A stretch of DNA of 64,000 bases, taken from positions 66,461,484 through 66,525,483 of the forward strand of contig CM055274.1 in NCBI GenBank assembly GCA_029237695.1. Reading direction: 5' to 3'. Under the pieces are notes generated by a model. That model was not told where the DNA came from, ran no database searches, and saw nothing but the letters and a program-made list of their open reading frames with translations. The translations under genes were made by a program, and so were the position numbers. This DNA comes from Conchocele bisecta. Taxonomy: Eukaryota > Mollusca > Bivalvia > Lucinida > Thyasiridae. Positions 1-10,339 of this stretch are shown piece by piece (the stretch's first letter is position 1; every line of letters begins with the position of its first letter).

Positions 1-198
1 GTCACCAAGGCAAGAAATGTTAATGTGAATTTGAAAATCATTAGCATTATTTCTTCCTCTTGTTGTGATAAACAGGTATACTAATGTAGGTAGAGATGTC
101 TAAAGTAGAAATAAGACTATTGAAAATTATGGCTCTAAATTGCAGTAGACCGCCGGAAATTGCAAGTTAAAACATCTATAATTTTGTTAAAAAAATAT

Positions 199-478
199 CG
201 GCATAAAAACATCAAGGTGCACATGTACAATATGCGTATAGTTTCAGATCGATTGACTTAAAGATTTTAGAGTAGTGTACACAAACTCTGTACCCTATAT
301 ATAATTTCATACACAAATGTTGCAAAATGCCTAAGTTATAATGGTGATATTTTTGTGAATTTGTTTGTTTCGGCATAAACACACCAAGGTGCACATCTCC
401 AATATGTGTATAAGACGTGAGTCTTTCAGGTTCAGATTGATTGACTGAACGGTTTTAGAGTAGTGTACACAAACTCTG
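199..478. repeat. Two diverged tandem copies of a ~100-bp unit
   Basis: Positions 199-290 and 371-478 share a start (CGGCATAAA, then AAGGTGCACAT) and an end (TTTTAGAGTAGTGTACACAA, then ACTCTG). The second copy carries a short internal insertion. No protein is recognisable; the short minus-strand reading frames across it are incidental. Confidence 0.6.
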
Positions 479-479
479 C

Positions 480-1595
480 AGTTGTTCTGTCCGTCGCCCG
501 TCGTGCGGTAAAACATAATACGTACTTTTTTTTTTTAAACAGTCTGAAAGGTAATTTAAAACGCCTGAAACTTGAATGTCATTTCAGAGCAATGTGATGT
601 GTACGTGGAGCTAAAGTTCCCATTACAAAAATGTGGGTGGGGTAATTTTGCAACATTTCATCGAAAATTTACAAATTTGTTCAAAAACAGTATTTTGTTT
701 TACTTCTTTTCGCTTACTGTTAATGTTTCCGTATGTCTGAAATCATAAAAACTCGAAACCGCGTTCATTTACTAATTTAAATAGGATTGTTGTAAGGTGT
801 GTGACATTTATGTTTTTATACTATTATTGTAATTAAACAAAAAATAAACTTTTATATCTTTTACTTTTAGTATGTTATTATGGTGTATGTATGGTATGGA
901 ATGGAATGACCCTGATATACCTTATGTTGCAATTAGTGGTGGGTACTAGGTATATTGATTGGACTAGTATACGTAGTTTCCGCTGACACGGACACGCGTG
1001 ATACATTTATTTAATATGACGCATGCATGACGTTCAACAATCTCTAATGGGCAACGATTCGATAAAACCACCGTTGCAAATCTCAGTCCTTCCTCATCAC
1101 ACGTCAGATGATATATTCCCGGTATCTCTTTCACTAACAATCCCCTTTTGTTTTCAAAATAAACTGTACGCATTCGTGCTGTGACTTGAGAAGTGGAACT
1201 TATGGGTTTTGCGACCAGTGTAACTCCATAATGAAACATGCGTAATGCGTCGAACAAGCAATATATATCGCTACCAGACTACAGGAGAGTGTTACTTGAT
1301 CAGGGACTGCACTGGCCACAAATCACATAAGCCTCATTTCTCCAGTCACAGCCAGGTTTGATTATGTGTGCGTAGACTATAGAACGTTGTGGGAAATTAC
1401 ACTAACTTGATGGTGGCGGTTTTATCATGAACTGATGAATGGCATTTAATGATTAAGTTATAAACAACCAATAATATATTACATTGTACGTCAAAGAGTT
1501 AACTTAAGTGTTTGGGACAAATCATATACACTCACGTAAATACATTAATTACACAGTGAATAAAAGCGAATACGTTTCATACATCGCTTAGTTTC
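480..1595. other. AT-rich stretch with no recognised gene
   Basis: No recognisable gene. A fragment of the SINE-like repeat family described at 2088 lies at about 1295-1372, with the shared words ACTGGCCACAAA and TTTCTCCAGTCACAGCC. A minus-strand open frame at 964-1257 is not supported by homology I recognise. Confidence 0.5.
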
Positions 1596-2159
1596 ATGAT
1601 TTATGCAGTAATGGATGTTACAAATACATGGATGTGCTTTTGTTTCGGTATAGTACTACAATGGTGTCAGTATTCAAACGCAACAGCAATAGTTCATCAC
1701 AATAGTTTATACAAGTTCACCAGATATCCATGGATGACATTGGACCTAGCAACAACTATGATACAGATGCCAATAGCAGGCAGCCGTGCCCATAATGTAC
1801 ATAAAGGACACCATGGAAGTAGAAGTAGAAATCCGTTTAGACCAATTATGGTACCAAGTCGGTTTCCAATGCACCATAGGAAACACCGTAGACAAGCGCA
1901 AGGCAACACAAAAAACAGAAAAACAATGAAATACCATTATGAAAGAGACGCCCTGTTTAAGAAATGCAAGCATACTGCAGGAGAACTACGAAAGACTTGT
2001 ATTTTGAACTTTCTGGAAGAAACAAGGCCAGATTTATTTGTAAAGGAAACAACTACGAAATGTAAGAAATTCAGTGGGTTTTTTTCATGTGGCTATGACT
2101 GGAGAAAGGGGGCGTATAGGATTGTAGGATATAATCAAATAGCACACTCCTATAGCTGA
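1596..2159 (+). CDS. Possible small secreted basic protein, unrecognised
   Basis: An ATG-started frame of 187 codons that I do not recognise. Residues about 11-25 form a hydrophobic, Cys-containing stretch (core CFGIVL) that could be a signal peptide or anchor. The middle is rich in His, Arg and Lys (MHHRKHRRQ) and the rest has several Cys in a Lys-rich context. From about residue 165 the frame runs into a SINE-like repeat that begins near 2088, so the last ~22 residues are repeat-derived and the native end is unclear. It could be a real single-exon gene with a disturbed end, one exon of a larger gene, or chance. Confidence 0.3.
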   Translation: MIYAVMDVTNTWMCFCFGIVLQWCQYSNATAIVHHNSLYKFTRYPWMTLDLATTMIQMPIAGSRAHNVHKGHHGSRSRNPFRPIMVPSRFPMHHRKHRRQAQGNTKNRKTMKYHYERDALFKKCKHTAGELRKTCILNFLEETRPDLFVKETTTKCKKFSGFFSCGYDWRKGAYRIVGYNQIAHSYS

Positions 2160-2335
2160 TAACGATATATATTGGTTGTTAGAAGCAATGCCACTGGAGG
2201 CGGGTTATTCAATGATGGAATGGCGAACAGTGCATATCCTAATCAGACTGTGCAGATGCAAGGCTGGGTTGGATATACACTGGTCACAAACCCCATAAAC
2301 CACATTTCTCCAGTCACGTTACCACATACATGCAT
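2088..2335 (+). repeat. SINE-like dispersed repeat, copy at 2.1 kb
   Basis: It starts TGTGGCTATGACTGGAGAAA and continues through CAAATAGCACACTCCT, GATGGAATGGCGAACAGTGC, ATCAGACTGTGCAGATG, ACACTGGTCACAAACCCC and TTTCTCCAGTCAC. The same order recurs at 5262-5490 and in part at 1295, 26795, 34516 and 47940. This order of words resembles a family I know from bivalve genomes. No Pol III boxes were confirmed. Confidence 0.6.
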
Positions 2336-2574
2336 TGTCTGGTTGCTCTCTATTGACATTTGGCCGAGTCTTCAATTCTTTCCTTGGTATTATATCTTTT
2401 CTGTTAATAAGCTCTATCGGTTGTATTTAATTTAACCCTCACACTGTAAACAGTTCCATTTTCATCAGACTATTCAGTCAACTCAAGAAGGATACAGTAC
2501 TGGTGCCGTGAAACATATTTGATATCCTGTCAATACGACCGCATCAGAATTCATACGTGTCATTCGTGTTGGTG

Positions 2575-3012
2575 ACTACTTTTGCCAGTATATGTATCAA
2601 GTGTCCACATATTGAAACAATCTGTTAAGTAATACTAAAGTTATATCATTATGAAGAAACTTGTACAAACCTTTTGACTCAAACAAATGGTGTTTCCGCA
2701 AACATGTGAAGGTAAAAAATGTCAAGGTCATATTAATGGTGGCATGAGTGTGTTCGTATGCTCACATATATCAAGTGTCCAAATATTGAAGCAATCCGTA
2801 AAGTAATATTAATGTTATAGATCTACCATGATGAAGAAGCTTGTACAAACTATTTGACGAAAACAAAATGGCTAAGTGTTTCCACAGAACTGTGAAGGTA
2901 AAGAAGGTGAAAGTCATGTTAATGGCGGCATGAGTGTGTTCCAAATATTGAAGCGATCCGTCAAGTTATATTAAAGTTATACCATGATGACGAAGGTTGT
3001 ACAAACTTTTAA
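2575..3012. repeat. Three diverged tandem copies of a ~170-bp repeat
   Basis: The sequence CAAATATTGAAGC.ATCCGT followed by CTTGTACAAAC occurs at about 2589, 2763 and 2937, each time followed by TTTGACxxAAACAAA-like and GTGAAGGTAAA words. Copy 3 is shortened. The period is about 174 bp. Confidence 0.65.
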
Positions 3013-3198
3013 CATTTCGGACGACGACGACGACGACGCGGACGACGCGGACGAAAGAAAAAGTGGCGACTATACTCGCGAGTTCTGCTAAAGCAGGCGC
3101 GACGAAAAATGAAGAGGTTCCAAATAACGTCGCAAATTGCGTGGGCCCAGGTACCCCAAAATATGTAAAAAAAACCCTCAAAGTTTGCGGGCCCATAA

Positions 3199-3514
3199 CC
3201 TTGACCTTGGGATCAGCGGAAGTCAGACAGTCATGGATTTGTCACAGCATGATAGTAGACCCTTAGAGGAATACATGTGTGAAATATTAAGAATTTTCGA
3301 AGAAAGAAATTGAAGTTATAACATATTTATCTGATGTTAAGTTTTGTAAAGAGACCAATATTTGACCTTGACCTTTTGGGATCAGCGGGGTTGGACGGTC
3401 GTGGATTTGACACATCATGGTAGTAGAGCCTTACTGCAATGCATGTGTGAAATATTAAGCATTTTAGATGAAGGAAATAGAAGTTATAACATATTTCTCT
3501 GATGTTAAGTTTAG
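3199..3514. repeat. Two tandem copies of a ~168-bp TTGACCTTGACC repeat
   Basis: Each copy begins CCTTGACCTT..GGGATCAGCGG, has GATTTG.CACA.CATG.TAGTAGA and ends with GAAGTTATAACATATTT.T, then CTGATGTTAAGTTT. Copies start near 3199 and 3366. TGACCTTGACC-headed tandem repeats are common in mollusc DNA. Confidence 0.65.
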
Positions 3515-3590
3515 TGACGGACGGACGCACGGACGCACGGACGGAATCACGGAAGCACGGACGGACGTTGCAGGGGGGGGGGGGGGGGGG
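3515..3590. repeat. GGAC-type microsatellite followed by a G-run
   Basis: GGACGGACGCAC words repeat from 3515 to about 3567, and about 17 consecutive G follow. The microsatellite is appended to the preceding 168-bp tandem repeat. The open frame through it is an artefact. Confidence 0.8.
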
Positions 3591-3801
3591 GATAAAGACT
3601 GCAATTGCAAGAATGAGCTCCCATTTGGTAATATGAAGTGTTTACAACGAACTGGAACCTGTAATATTAAAACTATCTTTCTATGTGGAGATTTTCAACT
3701 AGATGCGAAAATAGTCAATGGCGTCTGCTCACTGAAACGTATTGGATATATCCAAGTTTTCTTCTCTGTGGAGGCTGAAGTCATGTGATAAACAGAATCC
3801 C

Positions 3802-3910
3802 AAACTCGTTTCCCTTTGATATGAGATTTATGAAACTCGTCCGCAATTTTATGCACCGAGCCTCTGCGCGACTCGTTTCATAAATCTCATATCAAATGGA
3901 AACTCGTTTG
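3802..3910. repeat. Foldback hairpin, ~39-bp arms
   Basis: The left arm at 3802-3840 (core TTGATATGAGATTTATGAAA) is the reverse complement of 3870-3910 (core TTTCATAAATCTCATATCAA) with a few mismatches. The loop is about 29 bp. It is probably a small foldback or MITE remnant. Confidence 0.75.
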
Positions 3911-4577
3911 AGATCCTCTATATATGTCATGGAATTATTGCGTCTATATTTTAGTGTGTGTGTATGTGGGGTGACAGTGGGGGGTGGTTGTCGTAGGTCG
4001 TAGTCTGGTAATCATAGAGTGCACATCGTGCCTGTTTGACGACCGCCGCTGTGCCTTGTCTGTTGTGTATGTACTTTTGACTGTTTGACTTGTCATTCAG
4101 ACGATTCGGGACACTTAATTATAAAACTGTGTGACCAGTTTCTAGTACCATGTCCTCCATAATCAGGCAAACTCAGCTTCGAGTAATAAAACTTCCTGGG
4201 GTCTTTTTCACTAAACGTTGTACGATAAAAATGTTCGTATGAAGAGTTTTGTTAATTTGCTGCTCACATTAACGTGGTTAACTAACGTTACCAGTTTACA
4301 CGTGCATGCACACATCGTTACATGTGAACACATACACTATTTTTTTGCAACACCGGCTGTCTGTGTCAATGTTATTCTAAAATTAAATGTTGCACTTACG
4401 AACTTCTTAATTTTACGAAGTTTAGTGAAACGGGCCCCTGATAGACGACCAATAAGAAACCAAGAACATGCTAAGAACGTATTATAAGCACGGGCCTTAT
4501 AATACTTACTAATGTGTAGCGTTTGTCGGTGTAACGCCGTCTCATTTTGTTTTTCTTTATTCGTTATTCTTAACCAG

Positions 4578-4712
4578 CATTCAAAACAACACAACCAACC
4601 ACGACCGCTCTTTCCAAATTATCCACGCCCTCAGTTACAACATCATTGAAAACGGTAACAGATACTGTATCGTCTGACGCCACATCGACAACAACAACAG
4701 CGCGACAACCAG
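4578..4712 (+). CDS. Exon of a Ser/Thr-rich mucin-like host gene
   Basis: A 135-bp segment is bounded by an acceptor (TTCTTAACCAG) and a donor (AG then GTAAAA). Its only fully open frame is almost all Thr, Ser, Pro and Val, with runs such as TTQPTTTA and STTTTA. The exon begins with the last two bases and ends with the first base of a codon, so it is symmetric phase 1-1. The exon at 27127-27285 has the same phase and composition, so the two splice in frame. Such exons are typical of mucin-like extracellular or matrix proteins with O-glycosylated repeats. Polinton copy 1 and a 4-kb TTAA element sit in the intervening intron. Confidence 0.5.
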
Positions 4713-5261
4713 GTAAAATACACACCGCTTATTTGATGATGATTTAGAAAATGCCTTACTAACCTAGTATGTGTGTGTTTGACAGCTATGGAGAATACCA
4801 GGCCTGGTTGCCAAACTCTGGTAGCTTAAAGGTAAATCACGGTCAAAGTGTATGCGGCACCTTTTCTGTAGTTTAATACCATTATATATCATTAGGATAT
4901 GACATGCAGCTAAAAAAATGTCATAGTAAGCCGTAGTTTATAGGTAAATATTTACCTGTGCAACGGGCACATTTTCCTCGTTATATTTGGCTTGTTTATT
5001 TAATTAGTATCGTGCCGTGTTTAAAGCGATTATTACAAAAGTGTTTATAAAACATTCAATTCATTATTCTGACGTCAAATATGTAGGTATTTCCGCGGAT
5101 TTACGGAATAATAAACGCTTAATAATGCGGCAGGTGTAATCTAAAATCAACGAAGCCGCACATATTCTATGCTGATTGGTTGAATCCACTGTTTTTATCT
5201 ACTTACTTGTTTCAAATAAACAGCAAATTATTGGACAAGATGTCAAAAATAAATAGCTTGG

Positions 5262-5490
5262 TCCGATATGTGGCTGTGACTGGAGAAATGGGGCTTGTGT
5301 GATTTATGACCAGTGTAGGTTTTGATCAAATAGCACACTCCTGTAGTCTGAAAACGGTATTGATTGTTTGTTAGTGTGTTTCAGTGATGGAATGGCGAAA
5401 AGTGCAGATCCTGATCAGACTGTGCGGTCTGATCCGGATCTACACTGGTCTGGATCTACACTGGTCGCAAAAACCCTATAAGCCACGTGT
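5262..5490 (+). repeat. SINE-like dispersed repeat, copy at 5.3 kb
   Basis: It has the same word order as the copy at 2088: GTGGCTGTGACTGGAGAAAT, CAAATAGCACACTCCTGTAG, GATGGAATGGCGAAAAGTGC, ATCCTGATCAGACTGTGCGG and ACACTGGTCGCAAA. TCTGGATCTACACTGGTC is locally duplicated at about 5435-5465. Confidence 0.6.
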
Positions 5491-5509
5491 TGTGTTTTGC
5501 GTATAACAG

Positions 5510-5690
5510 ACCTTCTCGGTCGCAGTGCCCGGGGCCAATTAATCGCTCTGTTAAGTATGGCAGATGTTGACACCAGCTTAAAACAATTGCCCGGGGTGAT
5601 GTTCCGTCACTGGCCCTCCAGTGCACACCACCTCCGTGGCAATTAGAGCGACTAATTTCCCCGCGGCTGGCCCCTCATAATGACCCAAAA
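5510..5690. repeat. Imperfect inverted repeat
   Basis: CGGGGCCAATTAATCGCTCT near 5529 pairs with AGAGCGACTAATTTCCCCG near 5645. The unit is GC-rich compared with its surroundings. It is probably a small MITE fragment. Confidence 0.35.
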
Positions 5691-6261
5691 GAATTACCTT
5701 ATGGCATTTTGACCAGCATAGCACCAGGTCCATCTACGCATCTGATATATAGCTATGATAAGTGTCTACTCTGTTACCAGCTTGGTCACTTGCATCATAC
5801 ATACAATCATTATGCTCAGTTTAAAATGACATATAAGATTCATAGCCCATCAAAGTGCGATATACTCCTTTGACTTGACGAGTCTTTGTTGGGAACAATT
5901 TCGGTAACTAATTATGTACCGGTGTAGTTAGTGAAGACTCTTTGATCAGTGTAGTCCTTGTATGCCATTTCATTCCGATAAACATACATGTTATAATTCA
6001 TTAATTATTATTATTATATACATTATGTGATGTGGGGGTCGGTGTGTGTGTGCGGGGGTGGGGGTGGTGGGGGGGTCAATAAAAGCACACGTCTGACAAA
6101 GAAAGCAATGTCAAATAAATACAACTCATTTACGGTTGTAATTAATGTTGACCTTCATACAACAATTATCATCTTGTCAATAAATTCACGTGCGTGAATC
6201 ACACTTCCTAATCTTTCGTCGTCATACTTGATCACACTTGAATTTATCATAATAACTTTAA

Positions 6262-6603
6262 ACAGTATCATACAGATCAGCTTTTGCCAAGTTTCGCTGT
6301 GGGGTTGCTCCCATTAGACTGGAAACCGGACGATACGAAAATATTGCCCTGGATGAAAGGCTGTGTATATTTTGCAATGCTAATACTGTGGAAACGGAAA
6401 AGCATGTGCTTTTAGAATGTGATTTGTACAGTGATCTTAGAACTGTATTGTTCGATAAAACTTGCAACATTGTTCCGGATTTCTTGAACTTGTGTGATAT
6501 CGATAAGTTTGTAATCTTATTTGCTAATAATGATATCATGAAAGAATGTGCCAAAACTTTTTTAAATATTTTAAAAAGAAGGTGTGGTTTTCTTTATAGA
6601 TAA
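6262..6603 (+). pseudogene. 3' end of a LINE reverse-transcriptase ORF
   Basis: About 113 codons are open up to the TAA at 6601. They show the C-terminal signature of non-LTR retrotransposon ORF2 proteins: a KFRCGV and LETGRYEN stretch, then a CxxC-x8-H-x4-C knuckle (CIFCNANTVETEKHVLLEC), then a helical tail. There is no start, reverse transcriptase or endonuclease, so this is a 5'-truncated insertion. The 3' side up to about 6985 ends with AATAAAC and an AT microsatellite, as LINE tails often do. The flanking TTAA element shows it landed inside older repeat DNA. Family assignment (CR1-like or similar) is not possible from this short piece. Confidence 0.65.
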
Positions 6604-7191
6604 TCAATATACCGTACGTTAGGTCTTATTCATTTAACCATGTCTTATAGTGTAGATATTGTACTATATTCATGAATGATTGTGTCTATGTTTATCATGT
6701 GTTTTAGTGTATGGGTACGTCATAGTCATGATACACGCAGTAGGTTACATGTAATTTGTGCATGTGCGTTATAGCATGTATCAGATGCTGGCGTCATGAA
6801 CACGTTAGATAACTGTATGTACATATTACCCATGTATTCATATTCATTTTTTTATGTGGCAAAACAAATGTTTTATAGTGAGTGTAGTCTCTTGTAATTC
6901 TTATAGAATGGCGATGTACTATTTTACTGTGTCTATATTGTATTATCTTATGTGTGTACATTGATGAGACTTTAATAAACAAATATATATATACATTATT
7001 TATCATGGAGATATTATCTGAATATAAATACAGGTAAATATATAAAACATCCAATTTTACATGGGCTTTGTCTAGATCTTTGGATTGAAGAATCGTGTGA
7101 ATCTGAAATGAGAAATTACGTTACATGTAAGTACACAGTCACAGCGAGATGACAAGTATGTTGTTAGTTCTACCGTGTATACAATTATATA

Positions 7192-7962
7192 GGATACGGA
7201 CAAAATCCCCCCCGGATATAATCCCCCCCCCATAGATTTTTGACACAGGAGGACAAAATCCCCCCCCCGTATAAAATACAGGTCGGACAAAATCCCCCCC
7301 CCCGTCCAAAATCACCCCCCCCCCCTACATCAATATGTTTTGAAAGAATCAATTGCATTAATTTGTTTTCAAATTTCACCCTCTAGTCCTCTTTAATCAG
7401 TTTAATTGAATTGCCTGATTTCTTGCAAGTAGTTAATAAGGATTACGTTTTATTAAAACAAACAGAAATTAATGATTGTTACATGATTTACCTAGATCGT
7501 TTTGGCGAATAATTCTTTGAAATGGTAATCGATTCTTCACTAAAACAATATGGTTTGGGACCGACATCAGTATACAAATGTACAAAAATACATACATATT
7601 CTTGTTCGACGTTTATTGTGCAACTGAAAATACTTTATTAAATGTGCTTGGTTGATTGTGCAACTGAAAATACTTCATTAAATGTGTTTGATGTTTGATG
7701 TTTATTGTGCAAATAAAAGTACTGAATATGATGGTGGGGATTTTTTCATTGAGGGGGGGGGGGGGGGAAAGGGGTTGGGGGTGAGGGGAATTTTGCTATT
7801 GTAGGGGGGGGGGGGGGGGGGGGGGAAAGGGGTGGGGGTGAGGGGATTTTGTCCTACTTGTATTCTTAGATTGTGGGGGGGGGGGGGGATTTTATCCTCC
7901 TGTGTCAAAAATCATGGGGGGATTATGTCCGAGGGGTGGGGGATTTTGTTTGTCCTACACTC
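7192..7962. mobile_element. G/C-tract-rich MITE with 10-bp direct flanks
   Basis: The left terminus (GGACAAAATCCCCCCC, then TTTTTGACACAGGAGGA) is the inverse of the right terminus (TCCTCCTGTGTCAAAAATCA, then GGGGATTTTGT). The element is bounded by the direct repeat CAATTATATA at 7182-7191 and 7963-7972. The termini hold several runs of 7 to 20 or more C (left) or G (right). There are no coding features. Confidence 0.6.
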
Positions 7963-8957
7963 CAATTATATACATTGAGAATAAAGTAGGATGCAACAAT
8001 GTCAACACAACATCAACAAAGTATGTCGTTAAGAATATAGCTGATGTGTATATAATGATACAGATTATATAACAGACAGATGCAATAGTAAAAGTCATCC
8101 GTACTGTATAGCTGAGAGCATCTAAGCTATACTTGACCAGGCTACTTTCCATATTTCATTCTTCAAATCTGGGACTGATGTAATATAATAATGAGAATAA
8201 ATAAAGTCATTGTGTCTATATTCACTATATTATTACTGCGAGTTTGCATAAAGTCGGAACCGTTTGGAACTGGCCGTTTTGCAATGGGACGTTTGGCTTA
8301 CTTCGGCGAAAACCAATTACAGTGTCATATATCGTGAAATGACGACGAAAGATTAGGAAGTCATGGCGATATAACGATATTATTACAAGGTAAATAATCT
8401 AGCTCGGCAATATAATATTTAAAAAGAATAATATTGGAATATTAAACGAAAATGCAAAGAAATACCAACCATTCTGAAATTTCGTGGCTTATTCTACTGA
8501 CAATTCGGCGAGGCCAGTGTTAGTTTCGTTCGTCCACTAACGGCTAGTACAGGTACGGACGGACGTCGGTCTGATCGTCATCGCTGCTTGAACCGTCATA
8601 AGAATAAGAAGTGTTGTCAAAATCGCTTTCAAAGTCGCTCATATTTTCGTTGTCGGACAGTGTCTAATTTTCTTTGTTCACTGGGTGTGATGTCTCGCGG
8701 CTTTACCCAATCAGATGCCGTTTCAGGAAATCGGGTAAAAAAAAAAAGACAGGTATTCATGTACAATATTAAAATGCGGATTACAGGGAAGTAAGCATAA
8801 TTCATTACAAGGAAGTGATAAACTACAGAAAAAATACCGCATACACTTTAACCGTGATTTACCTTTAACATTATGTCAACACTGTTAAGGATTTAACAGC
8901 ATGATGTTATTGATGTTTTGAGCAACCGGACCTAGGCTAGTGTCTTTTGAAATCAAG

Positions 8958-9151
8958 AGTAGTATATAAGAGTCACAATGATACCATCACCTCTGGAAGG
9001 TACCAGCTACGCGCGGCACCTTCCACAGCATGATGGTATCATTTGTGACTCTTATATACAACTACCGCGAGACCATATATTTATGACATGAGAAGATACA
9101 CCCTATTAGAGATAAAAATCCCTATGTTATACTCAGTATATATATACAACA
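8958..9151. repeat. Left terminal inverted repeat of Polinton 1, with terminal hairpin
   Basis: The 194 bp match 26539-26732 in inverted orientation. The outer part is itself palindromic: 8958-8989 pairs with 9031-9063 (one bulged base and one mismatch), and an inner TGGAAGGT/ACCTTCCA stem tops it. The rest has ATACACCCTATTAGAGAT and TTATACTCAGTATA, words reiterated upstream of the polymerase gene. Confidence 0.93.
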
Positions 9152-9153
9152 TA

Positions 9154-9455
9154 ATGGTTCTAGTTAAGTGTGCATGGTTGAAGACAGGTAGTCACGAGAG
9201 ATGTTTTCGCACCGGTATTTACGAATATTGCAAACATCACCGTGCATGGATGCAAGAGTTCCGTTTCATTCCGTTTCACCTCGCCCATGTCGACATTGTG
9301 GGGTAGGGACCAAAGCCGAGTCATTGCTATGTCCACCATGTGGTGGCACTCAGGCTACTCATCTAATGGTTAACAAGGGATTACGTGCTCGCAAGTATTA
9401 TCGTTTAGTAATAATTCAAATCGGAAAGTCAGTTAGAAATATAGAAGCGATCTAA
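9154..9455 (+). pseudogene. Small zinc-ribbon protein, frameshifted
   Basis: The ATG lies 3 bp inside the terminal repeat boundary. The protein (97 residues in the intact copy at 63266-63559) has a first half with scattered Cys/His (CKHHRAW) and then a four-cysteine knuckle, CRHCG-x9-LCPPCGG, typical of a zinc ribbon, followed by a basic tail. In this copy the frame shifts near 9255, between HHRAW and the zinc ribbon, because the local sequence is longer than in copy 2. The function is not recognised. The position beside the terminus and the zinc knuckle suggest nucleic-acid binding or regulation, which is inference only. Confidence 0.5.
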
Positions 9456-9566
9456 TAAGTCACGGTGTTTCTACAGCATTAAAACACTGTAAAAAACATT
9501 ATCAAACTAATTTGATAAAATTAGAAAATTGAACAGAAAAAACAAGTACCAATATTATTAGAGAAA

Positions 9567-9914
9567 ATGGATAATACAATACAACTGGAATTGAAAGTTT
9601 TTAATGGCTGTGTTGAAGAAGTTTACGAAGAATACGGGGGTTATAATCCTGTATATAAATTCTATAAAATGAGAACACTAGGCGATATCGAATATATGAA
9701 ATACCAGCGTAATTTATTACGCTCCGATAAAAACGTTGCATTTACAATATTATACCGGCAATTATGTCAACTATACAAGAGGCAAATACGAACATCAAGA
9801 CAGATAATGCGTATCGGATATGAAACTAAGGCGTATTATATAAAACAATTAAAACCCAACGATTCGTTTACGAACGTACATTTCTACGATATCACTTATA
9901 AATTTATGTTGTAA
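9567..9914 (+). CDS. Uncharacterised 115-aa Polinton protein
   Basis: This is an intact frame starting ATGGATAATACAATACAA. The protein is rich in Tyr, Lys and Arg (VYEEYGGYNPVYKFYK, QLYKRQIRT) with no membrane segment, signal or familiar motif. The second copy (62816-63163) is open for the same 115 codons with only a handful of substitutions, whereas most larger genes are broken. It is co-oriented with the zinc-ribbon gene and lies about 110 bp after it. It could be an early regulatory or DNA-binding protein; I cannot assign a role. Confidence 0.6.
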   Translation: MDNTIQLELKVFNGCVEEVYEEYGGYNPVYKFYKMRTLGDIEYMKYQRNLLRSDKNVAFTILYRQLCQLYKRQIRTSRQIMRIGYETKAYYIKQLKPNDSFTNVHFYDITYKFML

Positions 9915-10339
9915 TCACAACACCAACCAGACGACAATGTTCCAATTACACGCGTTATGAAAATGTAAATTAGGTGTCCCACCTTACACGTATATTAAGT
10001 GTCCATTTATAGAGAGGTTTACACGATTACGTCTTCCGGGATGGAAAATAAACACACTGTAATATATATTACACACGCGGCTATTTATAGCCTTATCGAT
10101 GGTATGTAAACGGGCTATCGATTTACACAGGTGGTGTACACAGTTTATAAACACTTAGTGAGGGTTATATAGTTCACGAATTTCCGGGATGGTTCGTTAT
10201 TTAATTAATTTTAATAAAATTATTTATAATTTAAAGCTGAACACCCCCTATTATATAGAAAACATATTAATTAATATAATAAAATAATTAATTAATAATA
10301 AATAACAATTTCACTAGCAAAGTTAAGTTCATATACGAG
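9915..10339. other. AT-rich spacer with short palindromes
   Basis: There is no reading frame. Visible items are the palindrome GGCTATTTATAGCC near 10079, repeated ATCGAT, two TTCCGGGATGG words (about 10033 and 10186) and a long run of TAATTAATT-type sequence from about 10200. All are kept in copy 2. It could hold promoters for the flanking genes. Confidence 0.4.

Larger units (their letters stand above)
4830..8864. mobile_element. TTAA-flanked 4.0-kb TIR element, non-autonomous
   Basis: About 45-bp inverted termini at 4830-4875 and 8819-8864 begin AGGTAAATCACGGT and contain AAAGTGTATGCGG and TTTTCTGTAGTTTA. Both ends abut TTAA (4826-4829 and 8865-8868), the duplication made by piggyBac and Kolobok transposases. 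No transposase is recognisable inside. The interior carries a SINE-like copy, a LINE 3' end and a G-rich MITE, so it is a nest. Polinton copy 1 begins only 93 bp beyond the right end. Confidence 0.6.

Noticed and set aside
964..1257. 97-codon minus-strand open frame with coding-like composition
   Set aside because: It begins with TTG, has no recognised motif, and no splice or promoter support was found; it might be an exon but cannot be supported.
3468..3788. 106-codon plus-strand frame
   Set aside because: It crosses a GGAC microsatellite and a poly-G run; artefact.
7072..7908. Gly- and Pro-rich minus-strand frames
   Set aside because: They are translations of the C/G-run MITE termini.
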